Part shown: positions 24,469 through 33,308 of the stretch, piece by piece
Layout of the letters: each line of letters starts with the position of its first letter
Numbering within the stretch: the first letter of the stretch is position 1
Assembly (NCBI GenBank): GCA_937872925.1
Contig: CALMUT010000263.1
Span: 1-53,972 of the forward strand
From: an uncultured Myxococcales bacterium
Lineage (GTDB): Bacteria; Myxococcota_A; Polyangia; Polyangiales; Polyangiaceae
DNA length: 53,972 nucleotides
Reading direction: 5' to 3'
The notes under the pieces: generated by a model
What the model was told of the DNA's origin: nothing
Seen by the model: only the letters and a program-made list of their open reading frames with translations
Database searches by the model: none
Position numbers and translations under genes: made by a program

Positions 24469-25907
24469 CAGTCGCTCCCGGAGTCCGCTGGCGCTCCACC
24501 GCTGCTGGTTCCTCCCGTGCCGCCGCTGCCGCCGCCAGACGCGCCGCCGGTGCCGCCAGATGCGCCGCCGGTGCCGCCAGATGAGCCGCCGGTGCCGCCA
24601 GATGAGCCGCCGCTGCCGCCGGTGCCGCCAGATGCGCCGCCGCTGCCGCCAGATGCGCCGCCCGTGCCGCCAGAGCCGGACGCCCCACCCTGTCCGCCCG
24701 CGCCTCCACTGGGACAACCCGGCAGGGGGGCGGCTCCGACCTTGGTCTTTGCCACCTTCGCCTCGCGGGCGTTGAAGCCGATGCCCACGCTCACCGCGTC
24801 GCAGGTGGCGTCCGGGCTCACCGCGCCCGTGGCCAGTGAGTCTGCGCCACCGTTCACGAAAAACGTGATTGAGCTGTATAGCGGGTGCCCGGAGCACACG
24901 CCGAGTTGTTCGAAGCCGTCGATCATGTCGGTGACTTTCGCGAACCCGGCGATCGTGCCGTCTTCGATCACCCACTTTCCATCTTTCTGGAAGATGTGTC
25001 CTGCGAATACCCCCCGCTGCAGAGTGAGGGGATACGCGCGCGCTGCCGATTCCCCTGGAAACCAAAACGCGGTATCCGCCGGCAATTGCCCCACTACGTA
25101 GCCGTCACGTACGTAGGCGCTAGGATCGCTCAGCCTCGCCTTGCCGGTGATGGGGTCGTCACCGATGACGCCCACGTCCTGGGCCAACCATTCGTCCGTG
25201 GCTTTCCAACACGGATTCTTCTTCCAGGCACCCTCCGGCGCATTCAAGTCGCAGGACCAGCTTGGCTTGGTCGTGATGCCCGGAGACGGGAACAACTCCA
25301 CGCGTACGTTCGAATCGTTGTCCGTGCCGTTCCACTCGGAGATCTTGATAACGAAGTTGTAGTCGCCGCGACACAGCGCACAGTTGAAGCCGTCGTTGTT
25401 CAAGCCAAACTCTTTGCCGATGCCCTGCAACTGCACCGCTTCGGCCTCGAGCTTGCCAAAGCTATTGTCGCGGCAGGAACGTCCGTCGGGCGGGGGCGCG
25501 CCAATGCTGTCGCACGCGACTTCAAACTGCCCGGTTTCACAACCTTCGGAGGCAGAACACAAGCCGTCGAGATCGAAGCCGAGGTCCTTCCACGCATCAC
25601 CGCTGCCCGCGGATTGATTCCGATCCAGCGATCCCAACGCCATGCTGTCCACAGCGACGTAGACTGGATCGATGTTGTCACCTCCGGCGTTCTTGGGTCG
25701 CTGCTCCGCGGTCGGCACCCCCGCACTGATGCACCCGTCGGGGGTCTTCGACGACCACCAACCGACGCCACTGCCCCATTGGTCCTTGGGCACCGCACTG
25801 GGCGCCGGACCTTCCACCAGCGACTCGTCGTAGACCTGGCACGCGAACGGCGAGAGCCCAACGCCCGCTACCCCGGCCAGGGCTGCTGCCCACCACGCTT
25901 TGCGCAT
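24468..25907 (-). CDS. Lipoprotein with Gly-rich C-terminal tail
   Basis: 479 residues from ATG 25907. The signal ends GLSPFAC. The body (about 25-395) is Cys- and Trp-containing and probably beta-rich (WGSGVGWWSSKTPDGC, NFVIKISEWNGTDND, GYVVGQLPADTAFWFPGES, SSITFFVNGGADSLA) and may be a jelly-roll or carbohydrate-binding-like fold, but I do not recognise the family. The last 80 residues are Gly-Gly-Ser/Thr/Ala repeats ending in APADSGSD. The Gly-rich lipoprotein at 36968 ends almost the same way. Its stop overlaps the EVE start. Confidence 0.75.
   Translation of the reverse strand: MRKAWWAAALAGVAGVGLSPFACQVYDESLVEGPAPSAVPKDQWGSGVGWWSSKTPDGCISAGVPTAEQRPKNAGGDNIDPVYVAVDSMALGSLDRNQSAGSGDAWKDLGFDLDGLCSASEGCETGQFEVACDSIGAPPPDGRSCRDNSFGKLEAEAVQLQGIGKEFGLNNDGFNCALCRGDYNFVIKISEWNGTDNDSNVRVELFPSPGITTKPSWSCDLNAPEGAWKKNPCWKATDEWLAQDVGVIGDDPITGKARLSDPSAYVRDGYVVGQLPADTAFWFPGESAARAYPLTLQRGVFAGHIFQKDGKWVIEDGTIAGFAKVTDMIDGFEQLGVCSGHPLYSSITFFVNGGADSLATGAVSPDATCDAVSVGIGFNAREAKVAKTKVGAAPLPGCPSGGAGGQGGASGSGGTGGASGGSGGASGGTGGSGGSSGGTGGSSGGTGGASGGTGGASGGGSGGTGGTSSGGAPADSGSD
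24480..24710 (-). repeat. Coding tandem repeat, GGTGG/GGASGG tail
   Basis: 12- to 15-bp units (plus-strand GCCGCCGGTGCCGCCAGAT and close variants) repeat about ten times and encode the C-terminal Gly-rich tail of the lipoprotein. Probably slippage-prone. Confidence 0.7.
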
Positions 25908-26031
25908 CAGCTTCAGGATAGCCAATGCGCGGCGCACATTCCGCCCTTTTTTGTGGATGCCTGTAGAAAGCAGCGAGAGCTTGCTCGAAACCGGGTGGGT
26001 CGGGCCCAGGGCGTGGGCGCGCGGCGGGCCG

Positions 26032-27222
26032 CTAGTCCTGACTTGGGCCGCCGGGCGCGCCTGTCGCGGGGGCGTCGGCGTCAACGTCGTTCAGGTCGAG
26101 TAGCACGGGACAGTGATCTGAGAGTCGCTCCTGCGCTGCGCCCGACGGCGACTTGAAGACGCATCCCTGCAGTCCACAATATCCTGAAGAAACCGCCGTG
26201 GCGGACGGATGCAGCTCGGCTTCGTCCAGGCGAACCACTAGGTGATCGAGGCTACCGGCACCGCCACGATACGCATGGCTGCAGTCCGGCGTGGTGGGGA
26301 CACGCCGGGCCGCCGCCCCCAGTTGTTGATCAAGCGCCGCGAGCTCTTCAGGCGCAGAAACTCTGGGGTTGCAGCTGGAACAGCCCATGGTGTTGAAGTC
26401 GCCAGCCAAGATCACGTCACGTTCGGCCCGCTCCTGGTTGAGCTTCCCAATGACAGCGGCCAGCTGCGCAGCCGAGCGCCTTCGCAAGCCGAGGTCGCGC
26501 TTTTTTGTGCCGCTCTTGGCGTGCAGGCTGACCAAGATAAAGTCGATGCCGGCGCCCCGCGTGAGGGGGAGCGCGAGGCCCGGGCGTAGCTGATCTTTGC
26601 AGGCCTCTCCGTGGGGGTTGAGCTCCGCCAGCACCAGTGGCTTGCCGGCCTGAAGGCGATCCGTCCGCCACAGAACTCCGACATGCTGACTCGAGCGCCG
26701 GTCGCAGTCGTCGAGCTGCAGGCGCCAAGTTGCACCCGTGTGCTTGCTCAAGGCCTGGAGCAACCCTTGAGTTTGCTGCTGGGCCCAGGCGGTGTTCTTG
26801 AACTCCTGGACACTCAGCGCGTCGACGCCCAGCCAGGCGATGGCGCAGGCGAGCCATGCCACGTCCGTGCCGCTCCCGGTTGCGGCGGGACGCTTGCCCG
26901 GTTTTCCATCCGGGAACCAGCGGATGTTCCAGGTTCCAACACGGACCTTGTCGTCGGGTCGGGGCAGGCGGGCACCTGTAGCCAGCGCGCGCTCGCAGGC
27001 CTCGCGAGAAGACCACACGTCGATGGACGCGCTAGCCGGCGACGCAGTGTCGCGCGAGCTGGCAGGCGCGGTGGATGCTGGCGGAGCCGCGGGCGTTTCG
27101 CGAATGGATGGGTCGCTGGCGACGCGTGGCTCGCTCGCACAGGCTTCGCGACCGCGCTCGGTGCAAGCCGCCGCAACGAGCAACAGCACACTGAAGGGAA
27201 GCAGCCAGCGCACCCGGGGCAC
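26032..27222 (-). CDS. Endonuclease/exonuclease/phosphatase family lipoprotein
   Basis: 396 residues. GTG 27222 is chosen because GGAG lies about 4 bases upstream and it starts a compact signal with lipobox LLLVAAAC. A Pro/Ser/Ala linker precedes the EEP fold (about 95-380), whose catalytic motifs are all present: RVGTWNIRW, ALSVQEFKN, ILVSLHAKSG, ILAGDFNTMG, SLDHLVVR and LSDHCPVLLD. Metal-dependent phosphodiesterases of this fold cut nucleic acids or lipid headgroups. The anchor puts it in the periplasm or on the surface, where DNA scavenging or nuclease activity against prey would make sense, but the substrate is not determined. Confidence 0.87.
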   Translation of the reverse strand: MPRVRWLLPFSVLLLVAAACTERGREACASEPRVASDPSIRETPAAPPASTAPASSRDTASPASASIDVWSSREACERALATGARLPRPDDKVRVGTWNIRWFPDGKPGKRPAATGSGTDVAWLACAIAWLGVDALSVQEFKNTAWAQQQTQGLLQALSKHTGATWRLQLDDCDRRSSQHVGVLWRTDRLQAGKPLVLAELNPHGEACKDQLRPGLALPLTRGAGIDFILVSLHAKSGTKKRDLGLRRRSAAQLAAVIGKLNQERAERDVILAGDFNTMGCSSCNPRVSAPEELAALDQQLGAAARRVPTTPDCSHAYRGGAGSLDHLVVRLDEAELHPSATAVSSGYCGLQGCVFKSPSGAAQERLSDHCPVLLDLNDVDADAPATGAPGGPSQD

Positions 27223-27438
27223 TCTACTCCGCCGCCGCCGCCCGCACGGTGTGCTCGGTCGGCACAGCGCGGGGTGCAAACGGGCGGCAGGTGTGGGGCA
27301 GCCGCACACTTGCTCGGGGCGGAGGGACGAGGTGCGGGACTGGTTCAACCATTTATCCGTTGGATATTATTAGGCTATGATGGATGACGGGGGCCCACTT
27401 CGAGGGGTGTGGCACAGGGAGTGCTCTGTCCCTCAGCC

Positions 27439-28305
27439 ATGAAAAAGACCGCACTCAAACTCGGACTTTCTTTTTTCCTCGTCCTGCCCGCGATCGCCTG
27501 TGGCCAAAGCGCCGAAGAGCCCACACCTGCCTCCCCTATCGGACCCGTCGCGAAAGACGCCGCGGAAGCTTGGCCCGAGCAACCCACGAACGTACCCAGC
27601 ATCAGCGCCAAGCAGATCGCCGAAGCCTGCGTGCTGCAAGCTGCGTGCATCCCCGCCGAAGAGGGCTTCGACCGCAAGACCCTGCGCGATCTGGTCGACC
27701 TATGCGCCCACGACGCCGCATTCTCGGCCGAGCGCGCCATCGCTCTGAGCGGATTCGTGCAACGCAACGAGCGCGCCGAGTTCTTCGTAGACTGCACCCT
27801 CCAGGCTAGCGACTGCGACGCCACTCGGGCCTGCGCCACGCAGCGCCCGGACGAGATCTATTGCGAAGAAGACGGCTGTCGTCTTCGGGCTGACGCCAGC
27901 TACAGTGTGAGTTGCAGTGGAGACATTGCGACACTCAGCGCGGGCTCAGAAACTGTGCAGCGTGATTGTACTCGCGCTTTTGCGCAGTGCTCGGAAAGCA
28001 GCGTGACTGGCTGCACGGATCGGCAATACAGCGCCTGCGATGAGGTCGGCATGAAAACGGGGGATCGCTGTGATGGTAACATCCGCCTAGGCTGTGACGG
28101 CGCCAATCAGGTGAGCTTTCGGGATTGCGGCCGCCTGGGCGGAAGCTGCGAGCAAGATGGCGCGGGCGCCTGCGTCTACCCCGACGCGGATACTCGCTGC
28201 ACTTCGGACGAAAAGGCTGCCTCCCAGTGCCAGGGGGACCACCTGTCGCTCTGCGTGGGGCACGCCTGGGTGACCGCGACTGCGCCCGCCGTTTGCCCCG
28301 AGTAG
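27439..28305 (+). CDS. Cys-rich lipoprotein, unknown function
   Basis: 288 residues from ATG 27439 (MKKTALKLGLSFFLVLPAIAC, Cys21). About 20 cysteines are spread through the protein. From about residue 140 they fall in repeating units resembling C-D-G-x-x-x-x-x-C-x-G, for example RCDGNIRLGCDGANQVSFRD, suggesting small disulfide-bonded domains. I do not recognise the family; such proteins are typical of myxobacterial surfaces. The AT-richer stretch at about 27349-27381 upstream probably holds its promoter (TATGAT at 27376-27381 resembles a -10). It diverges from the EEP lipoprotein. Confidence 0.68.
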   Translation: MKKTALKLGLSFFLVLPAIACGQSAEEPTPASPIGPVAKDAAEAWPEQPTNVPSISAKQIAEACVLQAACIPAEEGFDRKTLRDLVDLCAHDAAFSAERAIALSGFVQRNERAEFFVDCTLQASDCDATRACATQRPDEIYCEEDGCRLRADASYSVSCSGDIATLSAGSETVQRDCTRAFAQCSESSVTGCTDRQYSACDEVGMKTGDRCDGNIRLGCDGANQVSFRDCGRLGGSCEQDGAGACVYPDADTRCTSDEKAASQCQGDHLSLCVGHAWVTATAPAVCPE

Positions 28306-28340
28306 TCCAATCCCCCGACAAGAAGTGATACGCCTGGGCT

Positions 28341-30470
28341 ATGAGCCCGGGCGTATCTGGTTTTGTGCAGCGGCGTGATGCAGACGGCGTTGCGGTTCTG
28401 ACCATCGACAGTCCTCCCGTCAACGCGTTGTCCGCCACCGTGGTCACGCAGTTGTGCGACGCGCTGGACGCGTGTGCCCAAGCCCCGAGCGTGCGGGCCA
28501 TCGTCGTCACTGGCGCTGGAGGTTGTTTCATCGCCGGCGCGGACATCACGCGCCTGGAACGCATCGCCCGCGGAGAGCAGCCAAACGCGGCTAGCGGGCC
28601 GACCCTCCTTGACGCAATCGCTCGGCTGGAGGGAAGTCGCAAGCCTGTTGTCGCAGCGATCGACGGCTTTGCCCTGGGGGGCGGCCTCGAGCTTGCCCTG
28701 GCGTGTCACGAGCGAGTGGGCACACCCCGCGCGCGGTTGGGACTGCCTGAGCTGAAGCTCGGATTGATCCCCGGCGCCGGCGGGACCCAACGCTTGCCTC
28801 GCGCCGTTGGCGTTCCATGCGCTCTCGAAATGATGCTGCTCGGGACAGAACTCCGTGGCGCGGCAGGCGCAGCAGCGGGACTACTTGCCGGCATCGTGGA
28901 AGCAGAGCCACTAGTAGAAGAGGCCTGCGCGCGAGCCCGAAGCCTCTGCTCGAGCTCAGCGCCCCTGCAAAGCAACCTCAGGCGAGAAGACCGGATCGGC
29001 ACGCTGAGCGCTGCCCGGCTCAGCGCCGATGAGGTGCGCGCGCGCGCCGCCAGTCGCTACAAGAACCAAATCCAAGCCGACGCCTGCATCGAGGCGGTGC
29101 TGCACGGCATCGAGCACGGTCCCGAGGCGGGTCTCGAGCGGGAGCGCACACTCTTCCTTTCCCTGCTTCAGAGCAGCCAGGCCAAGGCCCTGATCCACGT
29201 CTTTTTCGCCGAACGCGGTGTCGGCAAAGCGGACCTGCCGGCCCCTCGAAACCTGGACCACGTCGCTGTGCTCGGTGGGGGCACCATGGGCGTGGGCATT
29301 GCGGTCGCCCTGCTGACCGCGGGACTCACCACGACGCTGCTGGAAAGCTCAGCGGAGCGGGCCAAAGCGGCGAATGAGCGCGTGCATGCGCTGCTCGACC
29401 GAGAGGTGACGCGCGGGCGGGCCAGCTCGGAGCAAGCGCTTCGCCGAAAACAGGCGCTACATACGACGTGCACCGTATCCGAGCTGTCCGCAGCGCAGTT
29501 CGTGATTGAGGCAGTAACGGAAGATCTCGCCATCAAGCGCGCGCTCTTGGAACAGGTCGCGGCAGTGGTCCGACCGGATGTGCCCTTCGCCACGAACACC
29601 TCGACCCTGGACCTCAGCACCCTCCGCGGCGGCGCGGTGCAGAGCGAGCGCGTCATCGGCATGCACTTCTTTAGTCCGGCGCATGTGATGAAGCTGGTGG
29701 AAGTCATATCGGACGCGCAGTCTTCCCCGGCGGCCGTCGCGGATGCCCGGGCGCTGGCCAAACGCATGCGCAAGTCTCCGGTGTTGGTGCAGAGTTGCCC
29801 CGGCTTCTTGTTGAACCGCATCTTCATGCCCTATAGCCAAGCTTGCGGCTTTCTCATCGATCGCGGTGTGGATCCCTACGCTATCGACGCGGCACTCGAA
29901 GCCTTCGGCATGCCCATGGGCCCGTGTCGCGTCAGCGACCTGGCCGGCATCGACGTGGGTCTGAAAGCAGGCGCCATCTTGGATGAGGCGTTTCCGGATC
30001 GCGTGTATCGCTCTGCACTGCGCGCGCTGCTCGCCGAAGCCGGCAGACTCGGGGAAAAGGCTGGTGTGGGTTACTATATTTACCAGGCGGGTCGCGCCGC
30101 CCCAGATGCAGCGCTGCAGGACTTCGTGAAGCAAGCCCGCGCCCTCGCTGGGGATCCAACGCCCCTCAGCCTCAGTGCGGAAGAGATCTGCGACCACCTG
30201 ATGCTGCCCGTGGTCAACGAAGCGTTGCGCGCCCTCAGCGAGGGCGTGGTCGCGCGCAGAAGCGACGTCGATGTCGCTGCCATATTGGCCTACGGCTTCC
30301 CGGCGTATCGCGGTGGCCCGCTTTTCTGGGCCGCAGAGCGTGGCTTTGGCGCAGTCCTCTCCGCTCTCAGCGCTATGCACGCGGCCTACGGCATCGGCCT
30401 GTATCGCCCCAGCGAAGCGCTGCGGCAGGTTGCCGCGTCCGGGTCGCAAGAAACACACCCTACCGACTGA
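28341..30470 (+). CDS. Bifunctional enoyl-CoA hydratase / 3-hydroxyacyl-CoA dehydrogenase
   Basis: 709 residues, the FadB/FadJ or peroxisomal multifunctional-enzyme architecture. Hydratase part (1-200): FIAGADITRL supplies the oxyanion hole, and both catalytic glutamates are present (GGGLELALAC and GLPELKLGLIPGAGGTQRLPR). Dehydrogenase part (about 310-600): NAD motif VAVLGGGTMGVGIA and catalytic His in GMHFFSPAHVMKLVEV, then a C-terminal domain with GEKAGVGYY and DVAAILAYGFPAYRGGP. It carries out steps 2 and 3 of fatty-acid beta-oxidation in the cytoplasm. No thiolase gene is adjacent, so the usual fadBA operon is split here. It lies 35 bp after the Cys-rich lipoprotein. Confidence 0.92.
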   Translation: MSPGVSGFVQRRDADGVAVLTIDSPPVNALSATVVTQLCDALDACAQAPSVRAIVVTGAGGCFIAGADITRLERIARGEQPNAASGPTLLDAIARLEGSRKPVVAAIDGFALGGGLELALACHERVGTPRARLGLPELKLGLIPGAGGTQRLPRAVGVPCALEMMLLGTELRGAAGAAAGLLAGIVEAEPLVEEACARARSLCSSSAPLQSNLRREDRIGTLSAARLSADEVRARAASRYKNQIQADACIEAVLHGIEHGPEAGLERERTLFLSLLQSSQAKALIHVFFAERGVGKADLPAPRNLDHVAVLGGGTMGVGIAVALLTAGLTTTLLESSAERAKAANERVHALLDREVTRGRASSEQALRRKQALHTTCTVSELSAAQFVIEAVTEDLAIKRALLEQVAAVVRPDVPFATNTSTLDLSTLRGGAVQSERVIGMHFFSPAHVMKLVEVISDAQSSPAAVADARALAKRMRKSPVLVQSCPGFLLNRIFMPYSQACGFLIDRGVDPYAIDAALEAFGMPMGPCRVSDLAGIDVGLKAGAILDEAFPDRVYRSALRALLAEAGRLGEKAGVGYYIYQAGRAAPDAALQDFVKQARALAGDPTPLSLSAEEICDHLMLPVVNEALRALSEGVVARRSDVDVAAILAYGFPAYRGGPLFWAAERGFGAVLSALSAMHAAYGIGLYRPSEALRQVAASGSQETHPTD

Positions 30471-30493
30471 TAGAGCGCTGGCAGGGCACGACA

Positions 30494-31432
30494 CTACTCG
30501 CGTAGGCGCACCGTTGCTTCGAAGCGCCGCCCGGACGCCAAGGAGAAGTACGCGCGCCCGTCCTTAGTGTGTGTCGGTGGAGTGAAGCCCATCGTCACAG
30601 TCGCCGTCGGGTCGTCCGCGTCTTCCGTCGCCGTGCCATCGCTCAGTACGATCTCCAATTCGATCTGAACGACGCCCGCGCCCTGGCCCTGGGGCAGTGC
30701 AAAACGGCCGCTCTTGAGCATCAGCGCGGTGCGCGTGAGCACCCGGCCAATGGCCGCTCCGACGTCCCTCGGTTCGGTGACCATTTCGCCCAACTTGCCG
30801 TCGGCGTCGACGGACAGGCGGATCCGCGCGGAACCAACCGAACCCGCGGGCGCACTGCGCCAGTAGGGGTCTCGGTGAGTTGCGGCGGTGATGGCGCGGA
30901 CAAAAGCCTTGTCCAAGCGCCGCACACCGGCGGGCAGATCCGACGCTCCGCCGTTTGCGGTCTCTGCGCTCCCTGTCGGGGCCGGTGTGGGTGGCTGGGA
31001 CGGCGAGGCGGCCGTTGTCGACGGCTGTGTCGCCGAGGCCGCGAGGGGCGCCTCTGCCTTGGCGACTGCGGGCGGCTCCGGCGACGGCGGCTCCGGCGAT
31101 GGCGGCTTCGGGGACTCAGACCGTGGGTCGGGCGGGGCGTCGGGCGGGGCCGTCGCTTCTGGCTCGACGACGGGTGGCGGCTTCGGCTTGGCGCGCGGTG
31201 GCGCCGGCTCCGCAGGCGATGCCGCGGTCGGGGGCGGCGCAGCGTTCGCCGGGCGCGCAGGCCGAGTCTCCGCAGCGCGGGTGAGCAGCGGCTCGATGTC
31301 GACCGTGTCGCCGCGCCACACGTCCGGGCCTTCCACCGCCCGGTCCGCCGCCTGTGCGCCCGACAGTAGCGTGATCGTCGCCGCATGCAGCGCAACGGAG
31401 ACACAAATGGCGAGCGTCGAGCGGAAGCCCAT
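30494..31432 (-). CDS. TonB/AgmX-like energy-transduction protein
   Basis: 312 residues from ATG 31432. One N-terminal membrane anchor (STLAICVSVALHAATITLLSG) is followed by a long Pro/Ala/Glu-rich spacer (about 45-165, for example PPRAKPKPPPVVEPE). The C-terminal domain (about 180-310) has SARIRLSVDADGKLGEMV and VVQIELEIVLSDG, reminiscent of TonB or of AgmX/GltJ-type domains. The layout suits a periplasm-spanning protein. No ExbB/ExbD genes are nearby and the TonB assignment rests on architecture more than on motifs. It diverges from the lipoprotein at 31515 with 82 bp between starts. Confidence 0.62.
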   Translation of the reverse strand: MGFRSTLAICVSVALHAATITLLSGAQAADRAVEGPDVWRGDTVDIEPLLTRAAETRPARPANAAPPPTAASPAEPAPPRAKPKPPPVVEPEATAPPDAPPDPRSESPKPPSPEPPSPEPPAVAKAEAPLAASATQPSTTAASPSQPPTPAPTGSAETANGGASDLPAGVRRLDKAFVRAITAATHRDPYWRSAPAGSVGSARIRLSVDADGKLGEMVTEPRDVGAAIGRVLTRTALMLKSGRFALPQGQGAGVVQIELEIVLSDGTATEDADDPTATVTMGFTPPTHTKDGRAYFSLASGRRFEATVRLRE

Positions 31433-31514
31433 GGCAGACAGACAGCATAGCGCTGCTCGGGGTTCCCGGCTTTTCGGGAATCTTCCGGCTGTCTGGAAGC
31501 GTTGGCTGGCTGAA

Positions 31515-32744
31515 ATGACTCGATCCACCCGCTGGTTTGCGCTCTTGGCTTGCAGCGCCGCCCTGCTTGCTTGCGACGATGACGAGCCCACAGCGGCGCT
31601 CGAGGGTCCCACGCCCAGCGCTGCGGTGGCGAAAGCTGCGTCGGCGTCGGCGTCGGCGTCGGCGCCTGCGCCCAGCGTCAGCGCTCCCGCGCCGGATCAT
31701 CCGAAAACGTCAAAACACGCGCTGACACGCGCGGAGTTCGTACGCCTGTTCGTGGAGGCTTCGGAGCCCGATCGCTATTTCTTCAGTGACAACTACGTCT
31801 CGAACGAAACCAGCTACCTGCAGGTAGCCGGCGCACTCCATAAGCGCGCAGGACGCGGTGGTGGCTACATCGGTGTGGGGCCAGAGCAGAACTTCAGCTA
31901 TGTCGCACTACTGAAACCCGATCTGGCGTTCATCGTCGATATTCGCCGCGCCAACGCCGTGGAGCACCTTTGGTACAAGGCGCTCTTCGAAGACGCCTCC
32001 AGCCGGTTTTCGTTTCTGGCGGAACTCATCGGTCGCGCAGCACCACGCACCGAAGAGAGCGACGTGCCACTAAAGGACATCCTCGAACGCGTCGAGGCGC
32101 TTCCCAAGAGCGACGCGGGCTATGCCCGTATCGCCACGCGCAGTCGAGAGCGCATCGCGAGCTGGGGCGTCGAATTGTCCAAGAGCGACCTCAAGCTCCT
32201 GGCCTCGACGCAGCAAGCGTTTTTCGAAAAGGGGCTCTCCCTCGCCTTCGAGTTGCACGAAAAAAACGGCCGCAACTATCCCAGCCTGAAAGCCTTGCTC
32301 CAGCAAACAGCCCCGAAAGACGACGTGGGTGGCTTCCTGAGTAGTGCCGCAAGCTTCCAATATGTGCAGCAGATGCAGCGGGAAAACCGGATCATTCCTG
32401 TGGTCGGGGACTTCGGGGGCGAACATGCGCTCAAACGCGTCGGCGCCGAACTGCGGCGGCGGGATCTGCCAGTGCACACGTTCTATGTCTCCAACGTAGA
32501 GCAATATCTGCTCGAGCCGCAGATATGGCCCAAGTGGGTCGCGAACATTGGCGCACTCCCGAGCAATGAAACCAGCGTGTTTATTCGCTGCTACCTAGAC
32601 CAGGGCAAGCGCCACCCGAACCAACTCCAAGGGCACCGCACGGCCACCGTGCTGAGCAGCTTCGACCATTTCAAGTGGCGCACTGCGAAAAAGCCCTACA
32701 AGAGCTTCTACGAGATCAGCAGCGACGGCGTGTTGGACCCGTAG
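31515..32744 (+). CDS. Conserved lipoprotein of unknown function (possibly LIC_10091-like)
   Basis: 409 residues. ATG 31515 starts a signal with lipobox SAALLAC followed by acidic residues (DDDE). An Ala/Ser/Pro linker leads to a well-structured domain (about 75-405): RYFFSDNYVSNETSYLQV, GGGYIGVGPEQNFSYVALL, AFIVDIRRANAVEHLWYKALFE, FSFLAELIGR and VHTFYVSNVEQYL. The order of motifs, with VDIRR after a GxGPxQ loop, hints at a SAM-methyltransferase-like Rossmann fold; I recall similar proteins annotated only as LIC_10091 family. The function is unknown. It has homologue-like density throughout, so it is surely a real gene. Confidence 0.72.
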   Translation: MTRSTRWFALLACSAALLACDDDEPTAALEGPTPSAAVAKAASASASASAPAPSVSAPAPDHPKTSKHALTRAEFVRLFVEASEPDRYFFSDNYVSNETSYLQVAGALHKRAGRGGGYIGVGPEQNFSYVALLKPDLAFIVDIRRANAVEHLWYKALFEDASSRFSFLAELIGRAAPRTEESDVPLKDILERVEALPKSDAGYARIATRSRERIASWGVELSKSDLKLLASTQQAFFEKGLSLAFELHEKNGRNYPSLKALLQQTAPKDDVGGFLSSAASFQYVQQMQRENRIIPVVGDFGGEHALKRVGAELRRRDLPVHTFYVSNVEQYLLEPQIWPKWVANIGALPSNETSVFIRCYLDQGKRHPNQLQGHRTATVLSSFDHFKWRTAKKPYKSFYEISSDGVLDP

Positions 32745-32769
32745 CGTCGCCCCGGGCCGCCGGGTGGCG

Positions 32770-32832
32770 ATTCGTGAACGCGACGGCGGGTCGTGGGGCG
32801 TCAACTGTGACGCGACGATTCGTGACGCGACG
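32770..32832. repeat. Three short direct repeats between convergent genes
   Basis: GTGACGCGACG at 32807-32817 and 32822-32832, and a related ATTCGTGAACGCGACGG at 32770-32786, in the 90-bp gap between the lipoprotein and the universal stress protein gene. No terminator hairpin with a T-run is visible here. Confidence 0.4.
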
Positions 32833-32834
32833 GC

Positions 32835-33308
32835 TCAAGAGTCCTTGCTGCGAACCACGAGCACCGCCACTTTGGCGCGCCGCAGCAGGTCTTCGGCCAC
32901 AGAACCGAGCACCGCCCGAGACAGCTTGCTGCGATTGCGATTGCCGACGACCACGAGATTGGCACCGTGGCGTTCGGCTGATTCCGACAAAACACGACCC
33001 GCCGGCCCCACTTGAACCTCGCAGACGACGGGCGGTGCGGGGACGCCAGTGTCCGCCGCCCAGGCGCTGACCAACTTCTGCACGCGGTCTTCGAGCTTCT
33101 GCGCCTGCGCGGTCGTGTCCACGATGTGCTCGTGCGCGCCATACTCCATCTTCTTGAATGGGTCGTAGCCGCCGATGACCTGCACAATCACTAAGGACGC
33201 CCCGCGGCTGGTGGCCAACTCCAGCGCCTGGACCAGCGCATGCTCGCTGGCGGGTTTGTCGTCCATGCCCACCAAAATGCTTGGCTCGTCAGCCACCGGC
33301 GCCCCCAC
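32835..33308 (-). CDS. Universal stress protein (UspA family)
   Basis: 157 residues, single-domain USP. The N-terminal strand PSILVGMDDKPASEHALVQA is typical, and the C-terminal ATP-binding region reads LVVVGNRNRSKLSRAVLGSV followed by VAVLVVRS; the usual G-x2-G-x9-G-S/T motif has Asn in place of the second Gly, so ATP binding may be altered. The start overlaps the 3' end of ftsH by 20 bp (an alternative GTG at 33296 still overlaps), so it is probably cotranscribed and coupled with ftsH. Role: stress survival, molecular partner unknown. Confidence 0.9.
   Translation of the reverse strand: MGAPVADEPSILVGMDDKPASEHALVQALELATSRGASLVIVQVIGGYDPFKKMEYGAHEHIVDTTAQAQKLEDRVQKLVSAWAADTGVPAPPVVCEVQVGPAGRVLSESAERHGANLVVVGNRNRSKLSRAVLGSVAEDLLRRAKVAVLVVRSKDS

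Noticed and set aside
24885..26156. 423-codon plus-strand frame
   Set aside because: Antisense to the Gly-tailed lipoprotein, which has a proper signal peptide and Cys/Trp pattern.
30888..31514. Upstream extension of the unknown lipoprotein frame
   Set aside because: Antisense to the Pro-rich TonB-like gene; a lipoprotein signal begins at ATG 31515.
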